64,000 nucleotides of DNA, from assembly GCF_029504655.1 (NCBI RefSeq), contig NZ_JAQFIL010000001.1, positions 253,001-317,000 on the forward strand, read 5' to 3'. The first letter of the stretch is position 1; each line of letters begins with the position of its first letter. A program made the position numbers and the translations under genes. Source of the stretch: Catalinimonas alkaloidigena. GTDB taxonomy: Bacteria > Bacteroidota > Bacteroidia > Cytophagales > Cyclobacteriaceae. A model generated the notes under the pieces. That model worked only from the letters and a program-made list of their open reading frames with translations, was not told the DNA's origin and made no database searches. This document shows, in pieces, positions 10,062 through 18,121 of this stretch.

Positions 10062-10772
10062 CTATTTTACACTCTTAATTAGATCGTCACCGATTTTCTT
10101 TAGCTTGTTTCCTACAATTAATTTATCAGTATCTTCAATATTATTCATATTATACCCTTCTTTGACCAAATCTTTACCATAGCCGGTAGTGACCTTGGTG
10201 ATTCTGTAAATATCTTCTTTATCTAGATATCCATCTCCTAAAAAAATGCGGTTCTCCTGCAATTTCCGCTTTAGTAATCCTGATTGTTTAGCCGTTAAAT
10301 CAGTAAGTCTATCATTATTTCTTCTTTGGATGGTCCTGAAGTTATATTGAGTTTTTTTCACAGTTGATCTTGGGGTTTTCTTTTCACCTATATTGAACTT
10401 TAACTTATTAAAAAATTCATGCATTTCAGCAAAATGAAATAAGTGAGCTAAGCGGTTGATTAATTCTTTCTTTAATGCTTGATTATGATATTTATTGAGA
10501 AGGGCTTCCTCTGAGTAATACTCCAATTGATATTGGAAATTGGTAGGAGTTAGTTTTATAACAGTAGGAGGTAATTGTGAGGATTTGAGATAAGAAGAAA
10601 AGTACTCAGCTTTCATCTCCTTCACGAGGCTTCTTCGTTCGTCTTCATTTAAATATTTAGACCTTGGCTTGAATTCCTCCTTAATTTTTTTCTTGGCCTT
10701 ACTGACTCTATCATTTAGCGCAGCACGAACTTCCTTATATAGAGTTTGTTCTATTTTTTCTATCTCAGACAT
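10062..10772 (-). CDS. Hypothetical charged helical protein
   Basis: 236 residues, Lys/Glu-rich, largely helical, with no signal peptide, membrane helix or known motif that I can name. It lies upstream of the HTH gene on the same strand, 81 bp away from that gene's preferred start. A perfect 13-bp inverted repeat ends one base before its ATG (10774-10813), which suggests tight control of this gene. A DNA-binding or replication-like role in the island's left module is possible but not shown. Confidence 0.6.
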   Translation of the reverse strand: MSEIEKIEQTLYKEVRAALNDRVSKAKKKIKEEFKPRSKYLNEDERRSLVKEMKAEYFSSYLKSSQLPPTVIKLTPTNFQYQLEYYSEEALLNKYHNQALKKELINRLAHLFHFAEMHEFFNKLKFNIGEKKTPRSTVKKTQYNFRTIQRRNNDRLTDLTAKQSGLLKRKLQENRIFLGDGYLDKEDIYRITKVTTGYGKDLVKEGYNMNNIEDTDKLIVGNKLKKIGDDLIKSVK

Positions 10773-10773
10773 A

Positions 10774-10813
10774 CCTTAAAGCATTAATATTAATTCATAC
10801 TAATGCTTTAAGG
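10774..10813. promoter_or_regulatory. Perfect 13-bp inverted repeat against the start codon
   Basis: Arms CCTTAAAGCATTA (10774-10786) and TAATGCTTTAAGG (10801-10813) with a 14-bp spacer, ending one base upstream of the ATG at 10772. As DNA it could be a dimer operator. As RNA it would fold right against the start codon and limit translation. Either would give autoregulation of the 10062-10772 gene. Confidence 0.65.
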
Positions 10814-10865
10814 GTACATTACAAAACATCAAGCTTAATAATTTTAAGAGATAAATACTGTTGCA

Positions 10866-10958
10866 TTACCAATCCTTTGGTATTTTCACTACAAACATAG
10901 GGAAGTTCCTTTCCTCATCAGCAACAAAAAGAATTTTTTGCTTATCAGCCCATGTCAT
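10866..10958 (-). pseudogene. Possible C-terminal remnant or 30-residue ORF
   Basis: A short frame with coding-like composition reads from ATG 10958 and ends IPKDW before a stop. It continues five codons upstream of that ATG before another stop. It reads like the tail of a degraded protein gene rather than chance, but it is too short to classify. Confidence 0.25.
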
Positions 10959-11064
10959 ATCTAAATTGGTTTCTTAGATAATAAATTCATCAAAGTTCTA
11001 TTTAGACCACTAAAATAGTTTATTAGAACTAAAGTTTACAATGATATTTACCTTTGATTATAGA

Positions 11065-12072
11065 TTACTCTACAGAGTCATCTGTAGGAGAATATGGGTT
11101 TCTATTGAACCTGAATGCGACTGAAAAAAATGGATTTATTACATTCTGTGTGGTCGTAAGGTCACTGTCAGAAATTGGAGATGGAATTGTTGAATTATTA
11201 TCCATGTAATCCTGAAATTTTGCTTTCAATTTTTCTTGCTGGTGCCCGGCAATACCAAATATGAAAGATAAATTCTGATTATAGGTAAGGTTAAATCCTA
11301 AAAAAAATGAAATTTCTTGAAAGTTACTCCCTATTCCTCCCGTTGGACCAAAACTAAAGTTTTTATTTTCTCTTTTGCTTGGTAGCCAGGTAAAGAATAA
11401 TGATGGGATAAATAGTAAGTCGTTATTAGCGCTTTCTTTTATTTGGGTATTATTGGTTCCGATGTAATAATCGTACCTGGGGTAAAAAATATCCGAAATG
11501 GCACTTACTCCAAAACTCGTTCTCCAGTTTCCCTTGGGGCCGGTAGTAAATTTCCAGACCCAGGTTTCAGTAGTATTATTGTCAATAACAGTAACTTCAA
11601 TGTATTGCCCGTTATCTACAGTATACACAAAATCACTTTCATTGACAGTTGTCGTAATAAGTTTATTTATTTTATCGCGGTCACAATTATTTTTAAGCTT
11701 CTCTAAATCTTTAACAATGTCTTCTACATTTTGGGGGTCCTGAGCTGTATTCAATTTTATTTCTAAACGTGCTAATTCATCACAAGGTGCAGTTTCTCCT
11801 GCCATACTAGGAATACTTTTTGCCTCTATGCTAATAGGGAGTACAGGTAAATTTTTCAGATTTATTGAAATAGCATAATTATTTCGGTAACTACCGTTGT
11901 TACGAGGAACCATATTGATTATTGAAACTTTATATTGACCCTCTGCTATGGACACAGTTTTATAATTTGACTCTGCAAGGTCAACTTTTTTAAGCTCTTG
12001 TGAGAAAGCTTTATCAGGGTAAAGACAACCTGCGAAAGTGAATAAAATTGAAGTCAGTATAATATTTTTCAT
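11065..12072 (-). CDS. Exported protein, probable outer-membrane barrel
   Basis: 335 residues. The N-terminus is a signal sequence with possible cleavage after FSQ near residue 25; FAGC at 13-16 is a weak alternative lipobox. A central helical region at about 95-135 contains two Cys. The C-terminal half alternates aromatic and polar residues (for example FSFGPTGGIG and FFLGFNLTY) as in a small beta-barrel. No family recognised. It faces the same way as the lipoprotein gene at 12372 but is separated from it by about 300 bp and a terminator, so it is its own unit. Confidence 0.65.
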   Translation of the reverse strand: MKNIILTSILFTFAGCLYPDKAFSQELKKVDLAESNYKTVSIAEGQYKVSIINMVPRNNGSYRNNYAISINLKNLPVLPISIEAKSIPSMAGETAPCDELARLEIKLNTAQDPQNVEDIVKDLEKLKNNCDRDKINKLITTTVNESDFVYTVDNGQYIEVTVIDNNTTETWVWKFTTGPKGNWRTSFGVSAISDIFYPRYDYYIGTNNTQIKESANNDLLFIPSLFFTWLPSKRENKNFSFGPTGGIGSNFQEISFFLGFNLTYNQNLSFIFGIAGHQQEKLKAKFQDYMDNNSTIPSPISDSDLTTTQNVINPFFSVAFRFNRNPYSPTDDSVE

Positions 12073-12326
12073 GGAAAATATAATTTATGCGTTAGAAATA
12101 TCATTTAACAATGAATGTGGAGCATCTACATTTGGTGATTATGTACCTATTTAAGAATCTTTTTTGGCTACTCATTACATCTATTTGTAATTGGTATGAG
12201 GTTCTTTAGAAGATAAAAAAAAACAGTCTGAAAGTGAAAGTGACAAACTCATGCATTATATAGCAGTATAGTTAATTTTTTAAAATAGTGCAGATTATTA
12301 AGTGATTTCAATACCCATAAATGAGT

Positions 12327-12365
12327 AAAAAACAGGTGCTGTTAGTAAAACAGCTACCTGTTTTC
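12327..12365. terminator. Strong, nearly symmetric terminator hairpin
   Basis: The stem is built from AAAACAGGT-GCTGTT and AACAGC-TACCTGTTTT around a short loop, with T runs on both sides. It lies 7 bp after the stop of the lipoprotein gene at 12372 and would end minus-strand transcription there; it could also act in the other direction. Confidence 0.75.
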
Positions 12366-12371
12366 TATATA

Positions 12372-13862
12372 CTATTTTTTTGGGCTCAGCAAGCGGGCAT
12401 TGATATTTGATGTTTCAAACCTTCCCTCTGGAAGTGTTTCTCCTAATGTGAATTCCACTATACCAATGGATTGACCTGATGTAATAGTACCGCTGTATTG
12501 CCTTGTTTGACCAAGCGCTTGTACTAATACTGTGTAGTTGGTAGGGGATTCACCGCTGAAATGGACTACTTCTACCTGATAAAGCCCTTGCGGAGATTGC
12601 TGAGTGGGCCAGAAAATGTTCTCCGGGCCAAATCCATCCCTATCATCCACATCCAGCATGCCTCCGGTGCTACTGCTGGGATAGTTATAATAAATTCTTT
12701 CTCCATTAGGCTCTATCACATGTAAATCAATATCCGCTGTATTGTCCCAACTGAGGGTGATTTGAACGTCGCCTCCTCCATATTGCATGGTTTGCCGGGC
12801 CAGTTCAATATTATCTGCTTGTTCGTCCTGCAAGAGACGGGATACTAATTCAAGGTCTATACCTTCTGCTACCAGAATATTGGCACAGTCAATTACGGTT
12901 TCGCCAAAAGGAGGGCTTAGGGTATTGGTACAGCCTAGTTCGTCGGTAAATATGCCAAATGCAGGCGCACTAGTCTCAATACTGTTATCCGGAGCATTAT
13001 ACAAGGCTCCGTTAGCGGTCAGTACCAATGGCGACCGGCAATGAGCTATACCATTGACAGCAGCTGAGGGGATGCCCGCCGCAAGCATAGGTTCACCAAG
13101 CACACATCCGGCAATCTGTTGAACCGAGGCCGCTGCTGTGAGTAAAGATATAGATCTTGCTGATGCTCTTCTGGCATTTTGTCCGTTTTCAAAGGAAGCC
13201 TCCAACTCGCGGTGTATCATCAATTCACCTTCAGGATTGATGACCGCTACATCAAAAGTAGTCTCCGTATAATTGTCAAATAACATCACATAGCCGTTGG
13301 TAGTCATGATATCGGGTAGCATGTTCTCATCCGTAGAAATATAAGTCTGGATATTGTCATTGATATAAATTGATCCTGTAACTGTATTGCTCTCAGGATC
13401 AATCTCAGGCATCAACATCTCCCCTTCTTCATTTACGGCTACAATAGGGTAATCTTCACTACTACTAAGGGCCATTGCCAAACCATCTACTGTAAGCTCA
13501 CGATGATCCAGTACACTGAGCTGAATTGGACTGGAAAAGTCCTCCCCACTATAAGAAATAGTAACAGCATGATCTCCATGTTCAAGTTCAATGGGCACTT
13601 TTACTGATAAAGTGTTACTGTTTGTTGAAAGTACTTCGGCGGGTTCACCTCCAATTGAGACTGAATAATTAGAAAGTGTGTCAAAAGAAACATCAGCTTG
13701 AATATCTAACATCGTTTTTACGTAAGTAGCTTCAGGGGAAATAGAAGTTATAGCAATTGAAGCGTCTTCTACAGGCGGTACGGGCGGATCAACTATTTCT
13801 TCACAGGATGAGAATATTGTTGTGGCTACGAATAGCAAGCTGCTAATAATTATGTTTTTCAT
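12372..13862 (-). CDS. Surface lipoprotein with IPT/TIG-like and YfaP-like domains
   Basis: 496 residues. A lipoprotein signal ends at Cys20 (FSSC). Residues about 35-115 form an IPT/TIG-like beta-sandwich. The middle is unclassified and contains several Cys. Residues about 375-450 contain a YfaP (DUF2135)-type domain: DIDLHVIEPNG, GGMLDVDDRDG, ENIFWP and a closing NYTVLVQ strand. The same domain occurs in the IS-split lipoprotein at 14687-16111, so the two are paralogues over this part. Likely displayed on the cell surface (inference). It follows the 13888-14652 gene by 25 bp and is probably cotranscribed with it. Confidence 0.7.
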   Translation of the reverse strand: MKNIIISSLLFVATTIFSSCEEIVDPPVPPVEDASIAITSISPEATYVKTMLDIQADVSFDTLSNYSVSIGGEPAEVLSTNSNTLSVKVPIELEHGDHAVTISYSGEDFSSPIQLSVLDHRELTVDGLAMALSSSEDYPIVAVNEEGEMLMPEIDPESNTVTGSIYINDNIQTYISTDENMLPDIMTTNGYVMLFDNYTETTFDVAVINPEGELMIHRELEASFENGQNARRASARSISLLTAAASVQQIAGCVLGEPMLAAGIPSAAVNGIAHCRSPLVLTANGALYNAPDNSIETSAPAFGIFTDELGCTNTLSPPFGETVIDCANILVAEGIDLELVSRLLQDEQADNIELARQTMQYGGGDVQITLSWDNTADIDLHVIEPNGERIYYNYPSSSTGGMLDVDDRDGFGPENIFWPTQQSPQGLYQVEVVHFSGESPTNYTVLVQALGQTRQYSGTITSGQSIGIVEFTLGETLPEGRFETSNINARLLSPKK

Positions 13863-13887
13863 GGTTTAAGGTATTTAAGATTGAAAA

Positions 13888-14652
13888 TTAGCGAAGTGAA
13901 TAAGTTAGTTTGGCACCCCAGGTAGGCTGTAGCTGATTACCGTGTAGTACAAACTGTGTTTGAGGCTCTACTTTCAAATGAGAGATCAGGCCGTAGCGCT
14001 CATTGATTTTGTTTGCCGATACCGCAGCGTCAATAACCGAGTACAGATTGGTGGCTACTGCCAGTCCCATCCAGACAAAAGTGCCGGTGGTATTGGGTTC
14101 TTCGTAGTAGCCGCTGTACAAAGCATCATAGTCGTAAGTATTGTATGCACTATTCGCAGCCAGTACCCAACTGACAACATTGGCCCCAAACATGGCAATT
14201 CCCTTACCGTACTGCTTATTGTATACCTGCCCGGCGCCAGGAATGATCAGTGAAAGCACTCCTGCCAGCAAAGGTTCACGAGGATTGCTGTTCTCATACT
14301 TAGCTGCCTGGGTGTTTATCGTGGGATGATAGTTCGGTTGGTTCTGAGAGTAGCTCGTAGCCTGCGTAGCGGAATTAGCCTGTGCCGGAGGGGTAGTGGG
14401 CGGAGCAGAAGTAACGGCTTTTATCTCTTCCCGGAAACCATTGCTGTACGTAATGGCGCTCACCTGATTTTTGGCAATCGTATATACCGGTCCTTCCAGA
14501 TTATTAGCATGTTTGTACTCAATGTGCTCTTCAGTTATTTTAATTACATTGCCTTCAATGAACGAAAGGTCAGTTTTCTCAATTCGGTCCAGAGGTGTTT
14601 GGGCAAAGAGAGGGCTGGCCGCTAAAAGCAGCAAAATGAATAAAGCTTTCAT
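13888..14652 (-). CDS. Exported membrane protein with GAGQVYNKQYGKG-type helix pair
   Basis: 254 residues. A signal peptide is followed by a short beta-rich domain, a Pro/Gln/Asn-rich linker (about residues 85-120), and then hydrophobic segments. The first hydrophobic segment carries LSLIIPGAGQVYNKQYGKG, a pattern seen in DUF5683-like proteins of Bacteroidota. The second is near 185-205. Function unknown. It probably heads a two-gene unit with the YfaP-like lipoprotein downstream. Confidence 0.6.
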   Translation of the reverse strand: MKALFILLLLAASPLFAQTPLDRIEKTDLSFIEGNVIKITEEHIEYKHANNLEGPVYTIAKNQVSAITYSNGFREEIKAVTSAPPTTPPAQANSATQATSYSQNQPNYHPTINTQAAKYENSNPREPLLAGVLSLIIPGAGQVYNKQYGKGIAMFGANVVSWVLAANSAYNTYDYDALYSGYYEEPNTTGTFVWMGLAVATNLYSVIDAAVSANKINERYGLISHLKVEPQTQFVLHGNQLQPTWGAKLTYSLR

Positions 14653-14786
14653 AGTAAAGAGATATTAGTTTGTGGTAAAAAAGATTCTAATGAATATAGG
14701 TGTATATAGTTGACCCTCCTGATGACAATGAGCCAGTTTCTGTACTTACAATGTTTCCATTTTTTAGGACCCTTAGCGTATAATTA

Positions 14787-15704
14787 ATTTAAGTTGTGGA
14801 TAATGTTTTGTTAAAAGTAAAAGCAAATAGGAAGAGAACGACCTTGAGCAAGAACCCCTGTGGGGTAACTGCATGGATTTTTCCGGGAAAGCGAGCAGTA
14901 ACTTGGCTGAATCAGGTTTCAATACGCTTTCTGTAATGCTTTTTTAAAAAACGCATAGCTGCGTTATCCTGCCTTTTTGAGTTAGATTTTCGCTCTACCA
15001 ATAGGCGCACCTGATCGCATTCTTCATAAAGGTCTTCCAACTCATAATGCGTATAAGCACTGTCAGCATAAAGTTCACTACCTTGAGGTAAGGATAGGGA
15101 CATAGCTTGTAAAGCTGTATTGTCGTGAATAGAACCAGCCGTGATCAAATAATCCACTGGTATACCATCGGCGGTGGTAACTACCTGTACCTTAAAACCA
15201 TAGAAATACTGTCGTTTGGAGGCATTGTATCCCCGATAAGATTCATGTTTTAGTAGCTTGCACCTCCCAATACGAATGTTTTTACAAACAGCTACTGGGA
15301 ACGAATCTATTAAGTAGCGACTTGCAGTGTTGAGTTGCTTGAGACTCTCCCCCAATGCTAAAAAGATCCTGATTAAAGTATTTGATAGGCGATGCAGATG
15401 GCGATTAAAGTTAGACTTGTCTATTTTGGCCATCCCATGATGTTGCTGCATGTATTGACAAGTAGTGTGCTGGTTGCCATAAAAGTACTGGGCTGAGAGC
15501 AGGGCAGTAGTTAATATCTCCGCATCACTTACTTTGCGACGAATGTCTATGTGGGGTTGGCTGATTTTTAAATAATCGTCCATAAAACAATATATTGCAA
15601 TAGTATAGTCTGTCATGTAATTGTTAGGTAAAGTGTGGTAACTTCACTTTAACAATCTTTTGGCAGACTATGCTTCATTTAACCTTTTAATTCGCAACTT
15701 GAGT
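14787..15704 (-). mobile_element. IS982-family insertion sequence, 918 bp
   Basis: Ends are imperfect inverted repeats (ATTTAAGTTGTGGAT at the left; ACTCAAGTTGCGAAT reading inward from the right). It is flanked by 6-bp duplications TAATTA at 14781-14786 and 15705-15710. It carries one transposase frame, now interrupted. It sits inside the lipoprotein gene 14687-16111. Confidence 0.85.
14789..15616 (-). pseudogene. IS982 transposase with internal stop
   Basis: The frame begins at ATG 15616 and shows IS982-type DDE motifs (LIDSFPV, YADSAYTHYE, the ERKSNSKR region). A TGA at 14914-14912 stops it after 234 residues. The same frame then continues 40 more residues (GKIHAVTPQGFLLKV ...) to a stop at 14791-14789, matching the usual C-terminal length of the family. 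A single nonsense change therefore inactivated it. Confidence 0.8.
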
Positions 15705-16280
15705 TAATTAGAGAAAGTAGTATTTGTGCCACATGAGCCATAATAATCTACCCAATAACGATAAGTTCCACTTGGTGCATTTCCATCCATAGGCCAGAAT
15801 ATATTTTCATTGGGTCCATTGGGGCAGTCTCCACATAAACAATCTACGTCTAATTGTCCACCTGAATTAGTAAAAACATTTCCATAGTAGATGATCTCAC
15901 CATTGGGGTCTTCAACATACAGATCCAAATCAACACTTTCCGGATTGGTGAACTGAAGATTAAATTGCGGATTACCTATTTGACCGACTATTTCGTCTTC
16001 TGGTTCACACAAGCTTGGGTCTTCTTCACAGGGATCATCTGGTTTACAAGAAGCAATGACTAGCAACAATACCATGCATAATGGGTAGGTGAGATAATGA
16101 AGTGTTTTCATGGTTGAAAAGGTTTAGGAGTACTAAATATTTGCCCTTAATGGAAAGCACCGTAAAAGGTCACCCAGTCTCTGAAAAAAAAATTATTTAA
16201 AGTAAAATTCTTTTGTTCCAAAACAGAAATCTCTATTTTGGAAGGGTGACCTAGACCATAGGATTACATTAACAGCATCT

Positions 16281-16841
16281 ATGGCAACTACCTCAACGGA
16301 CAACAGAATTATTCAGCATATTCAAAAAGGTAATGAAGGTGAACTTGTAAAAGTTTACCAGAATTACCGGATGGAGTTTATCCATTGGGCTCAGAAGACT
16401 TTTCATTGTTCTGAGGAAGTAGCGAAAGATGCTTATCAGGTAGGCTTTTTGATTTTTTATGATAATGTGCTTTCAGGAAAGGTAAGCCATGTAACCAGCT
16501 CTATCAAAACATATTTATTCGCTATTGGTAAGAATAAGCTTTTTGAACAACATCGGCACGAAATGCGGTATTGTCATGAAGTCAAAGACGAGCTTTTAGG
16601 TTATGATAAAACCGATAATGATATATTGGAAAGTGAAGAAAATTTCAGACAACTTGAGACAGGTTTAGAAAAACTTGGCTCACCTTGTAAAGATATTTTA
16701 GAAATGATGTATTATGAAAAACGATCAGTAGATTATATCACAGAAAAATTAGGCTATAAGAACTCAGAAACTACTAAAAACCAGAAGTATAAATGTATGC
16801 AGAGGTTAAAGAAATTAGTAGTTAAAACCAAGCTATCATAA
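16281..16841 (+). CDS. ECF-type RNA polymerase sigma factor
   Basis: 186 residues. Region 2 lies near residues 20-95 (helical, with the IKTYLFAIGKNKL segment), and region 4 near 125-180, with a C-terminal HTH (SVDYITEKLGYKNSETTKNQKYK). This fits the short sigma-70 subfamily used in Bacteroidota with anti-sigma partners. The downstream gene starts 8 bp after the stop and encodes a membrane anti-sigma-like protein. A weak -33/-7-like pair lies at 16212/16234. The sigma gene is divergent from the split lipoprotein. It probably directs its own operon and perhaps the CHAT gene (inference). Confidence 0.82.
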   Translation: MATTSTDNRIIQHIQKGNEGELVKVYQNYRMEFIHWAQKTFHCSEEVAKDAYQVGFLIFYDNVLSGKVSHVTSSIKTYLFAIGKNKLFEQHRHEMRYCHEVKDELLGYDKTDNDILESEENFRQLETGLEKLGSPCKDILEMMYYEKRSVDYITEKLGYKNSETTKNQKYKCMQRLKKLVVKTKLS

Positions 16842-16849
16842 ATGACTCA

Positions 16850-17596
16850 ATGAATAACCCAATTGACGATAGTACCATACAACGCTACCTTGATGATGAT
16901 ATGTCGGGGGTAGAAAAAGCTGAGTTTGAAGCAGCCTTGTCATCGAATATTGAGTTGCAGAGAGTTGTTGCTGAATATCGTAATCTGTCTGAAGGAATAT
17001 TATTTCAGAAACGCAGAGCGATGTGGAGTAAGATTCAGGATATGGAAGCTGAGGCTGAGCGAACATCACTTCAAAATAATAGAACCAATTTGACAAACTG
17101 GCTACCCTGGTCTATTGCCGCTGCTATAGCGCTTTTGATTGTGGGGGGAATATTGCTGTGGAACGAACAGCAACCTACCTCTCAGGAGTTGTTTGCTGAT
17201 AATTTTAGTCCTTATCCTGCTTTAGCTTATGCTCCAGATAGGAGTGATACTTTAACTGAGAGCCTTAAAGAGCAGGCTTATAGGGCTTATAGCAATGAAA
17301 ATTATAGCCAGGCTGTTAGTTTTTTTGAGCAAATGATTGCTGAAGAAAATGATACCCTGACCTGGTTCTATTTGGGCAATGCCTATCTTGAAAATGATGA
17401 ACCACCTAAAGCGATTAATGCATTAAATAAATTTTTGGAATATGATACTGAGCTTAAGACGCAAGCCCAATGGTATCTGGGGCTTGCCTACCTCTCTGCA
17501 GGTGATACGGAAAAGGCAAAAGGAGTATTGGACCAATTGAGTAAGTCAAACACCTCCTACGCTGAAAATGCTAAAGAGATTATCCTACACTTATAA
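16850..17596 (+). CDS. Membrane anti-sigma-like protein with periplasmic TPR domain
   Basis: 248 residues. An N-terminal cytoplasmic segment (about 1-80) resembles the helical anti-sigma domain (DDSTIQRYLDDDMSGVEKAEFE) but lacks the zinc Cys/His. One membrane helix lies at about 84-105. The C-terminal region (about 130-245) has tandem TPR-like repeats (AYRAYSNENYSQAVSFFEQM, WYLGLAYLSAGDTEKAKGVL), which would face the periplasm. Such proteins hold an ECF sigma until a signal arrives. The TPR domain may contact the TPR part of the nearby CHAT protein (inference). Confidence 0.72.
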   Translation: MNNPIDDSTIQRYLDDDMSGVEKAEFEAALSSNIELQRVVAEYRNLSEGILFQKRRAMWSKIQDMEAEAERTSLQNNRTNLTNWLPWSIAAAIALLIVGGILLWNEQQPTSQELFADNFSPYPALAYAPDRSDTLTESLKEQAYRAYSNENYSQAVSFFEQMIAEENDTLTWFYLGNAYLENDEPPKAINALNKFLEYDTELKTQAQWYLGLAYLSAGDTEKAKGVLDQLSKSNTSYAENAKEIILHL

Positions 17597-17608
17597 ACCA
17601 TATTAATA

Positions 17609-18106
17609 ATGGAAGAAAGTCATAAAAATACCCAGACGAATAAACAAAATAAGAGGCCAGATTACGCAAGAGTAACTGATACGAGGAACAAAGAAACATT
17701 TCCAGAGCCCAATAAAATTTATGGGATAGAAAATGATCTTGGAGAGATTATGTTCGCAAAATATGAAGAAGGACTAACAGTTGAACATTTAGATTTTATT
17801 AAATTATCTGATCAAGAATTAAAGAGCTGTGATTGTGATGGTAGTCAAATCAATTACTATTTGGTCAAGAAAGTAGTTACTGATGAAAATGATTCAAATT
17901 ATGCTGAAGGACTATTTGTTAACCTTGCAAGTCTTCCAAAAGGTACGGTAAGAATAGTTGGTAATAAAATTAAAATTATTCCATGTAGTGGCAGTAAACC
18001 ACCTTTCTTTTCTCATGATCCTAATGCGCCTTATCTAGATGGCGACGTGGTATATTATAGTCCTATATCAAAAAAAGCTGTTAAAATAATAAGTAAAGTA
18101 CCCTAA
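17609..18106 (+). CDS. Hypothetical protein of the sigma/CHAT locus
   Basis: 165 residues, no signal peptide or membrane helix. It has a polar N-terminus, a central CDCDG motif and a Pro/Gly-rich tail. It starts 12 bp after the anti-sigma-like gene and ends 15 bp from the stop of the convergent CHAT gene. No family recognised. It could be a CHAT substrate or a sigma-regulon cargo, by position only. Confidence 0.5.
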   Translation: MEESHKNTQTNKQNKRPDYARVTDTRNKETFPEPNKIYGIENDLGEIMFAKYEEGLTVEHLDFIKLSDQELKSCDCDGSQINYYLVKKVVTDENDSNYAEGLFVNLASLPKGTVRIVGNKIKIIPCSGSKPPFFSHDPNAPYLDGDVVYYSPISKKAVKIISKVP

Positions 18107-18121
18107 TTATTTAGGTATAGC

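Larger units (their letters stand above)
14687..16111 (-). pseudogene. YfaP-domain lipoprotein split by an IS982 insertion
   Basis: The gene starts at ATG 16111. It has a lipoprotein signal ending at Cys22 (VIASC), an Asp/Glu/Cys-rich spacer and a YfaP-like domain (VDLDLYVEDPNG, GGQLDVD, ENIFWP). It is cut after FSN at 15705. Removing the IS (14787-15704) and one TAATTA copy rejoins it in frame to 14780-14687, giving NYTLRVLKNG and a stop: 501 bases, 166 residues. The rejoined strand aligns with NYTVLVQALG of the lipoprotein at 12372-13862, which supports the reconstruction. The truncated 135-residue product may still be made from the remaining 5' part. Confidence 0.85.
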
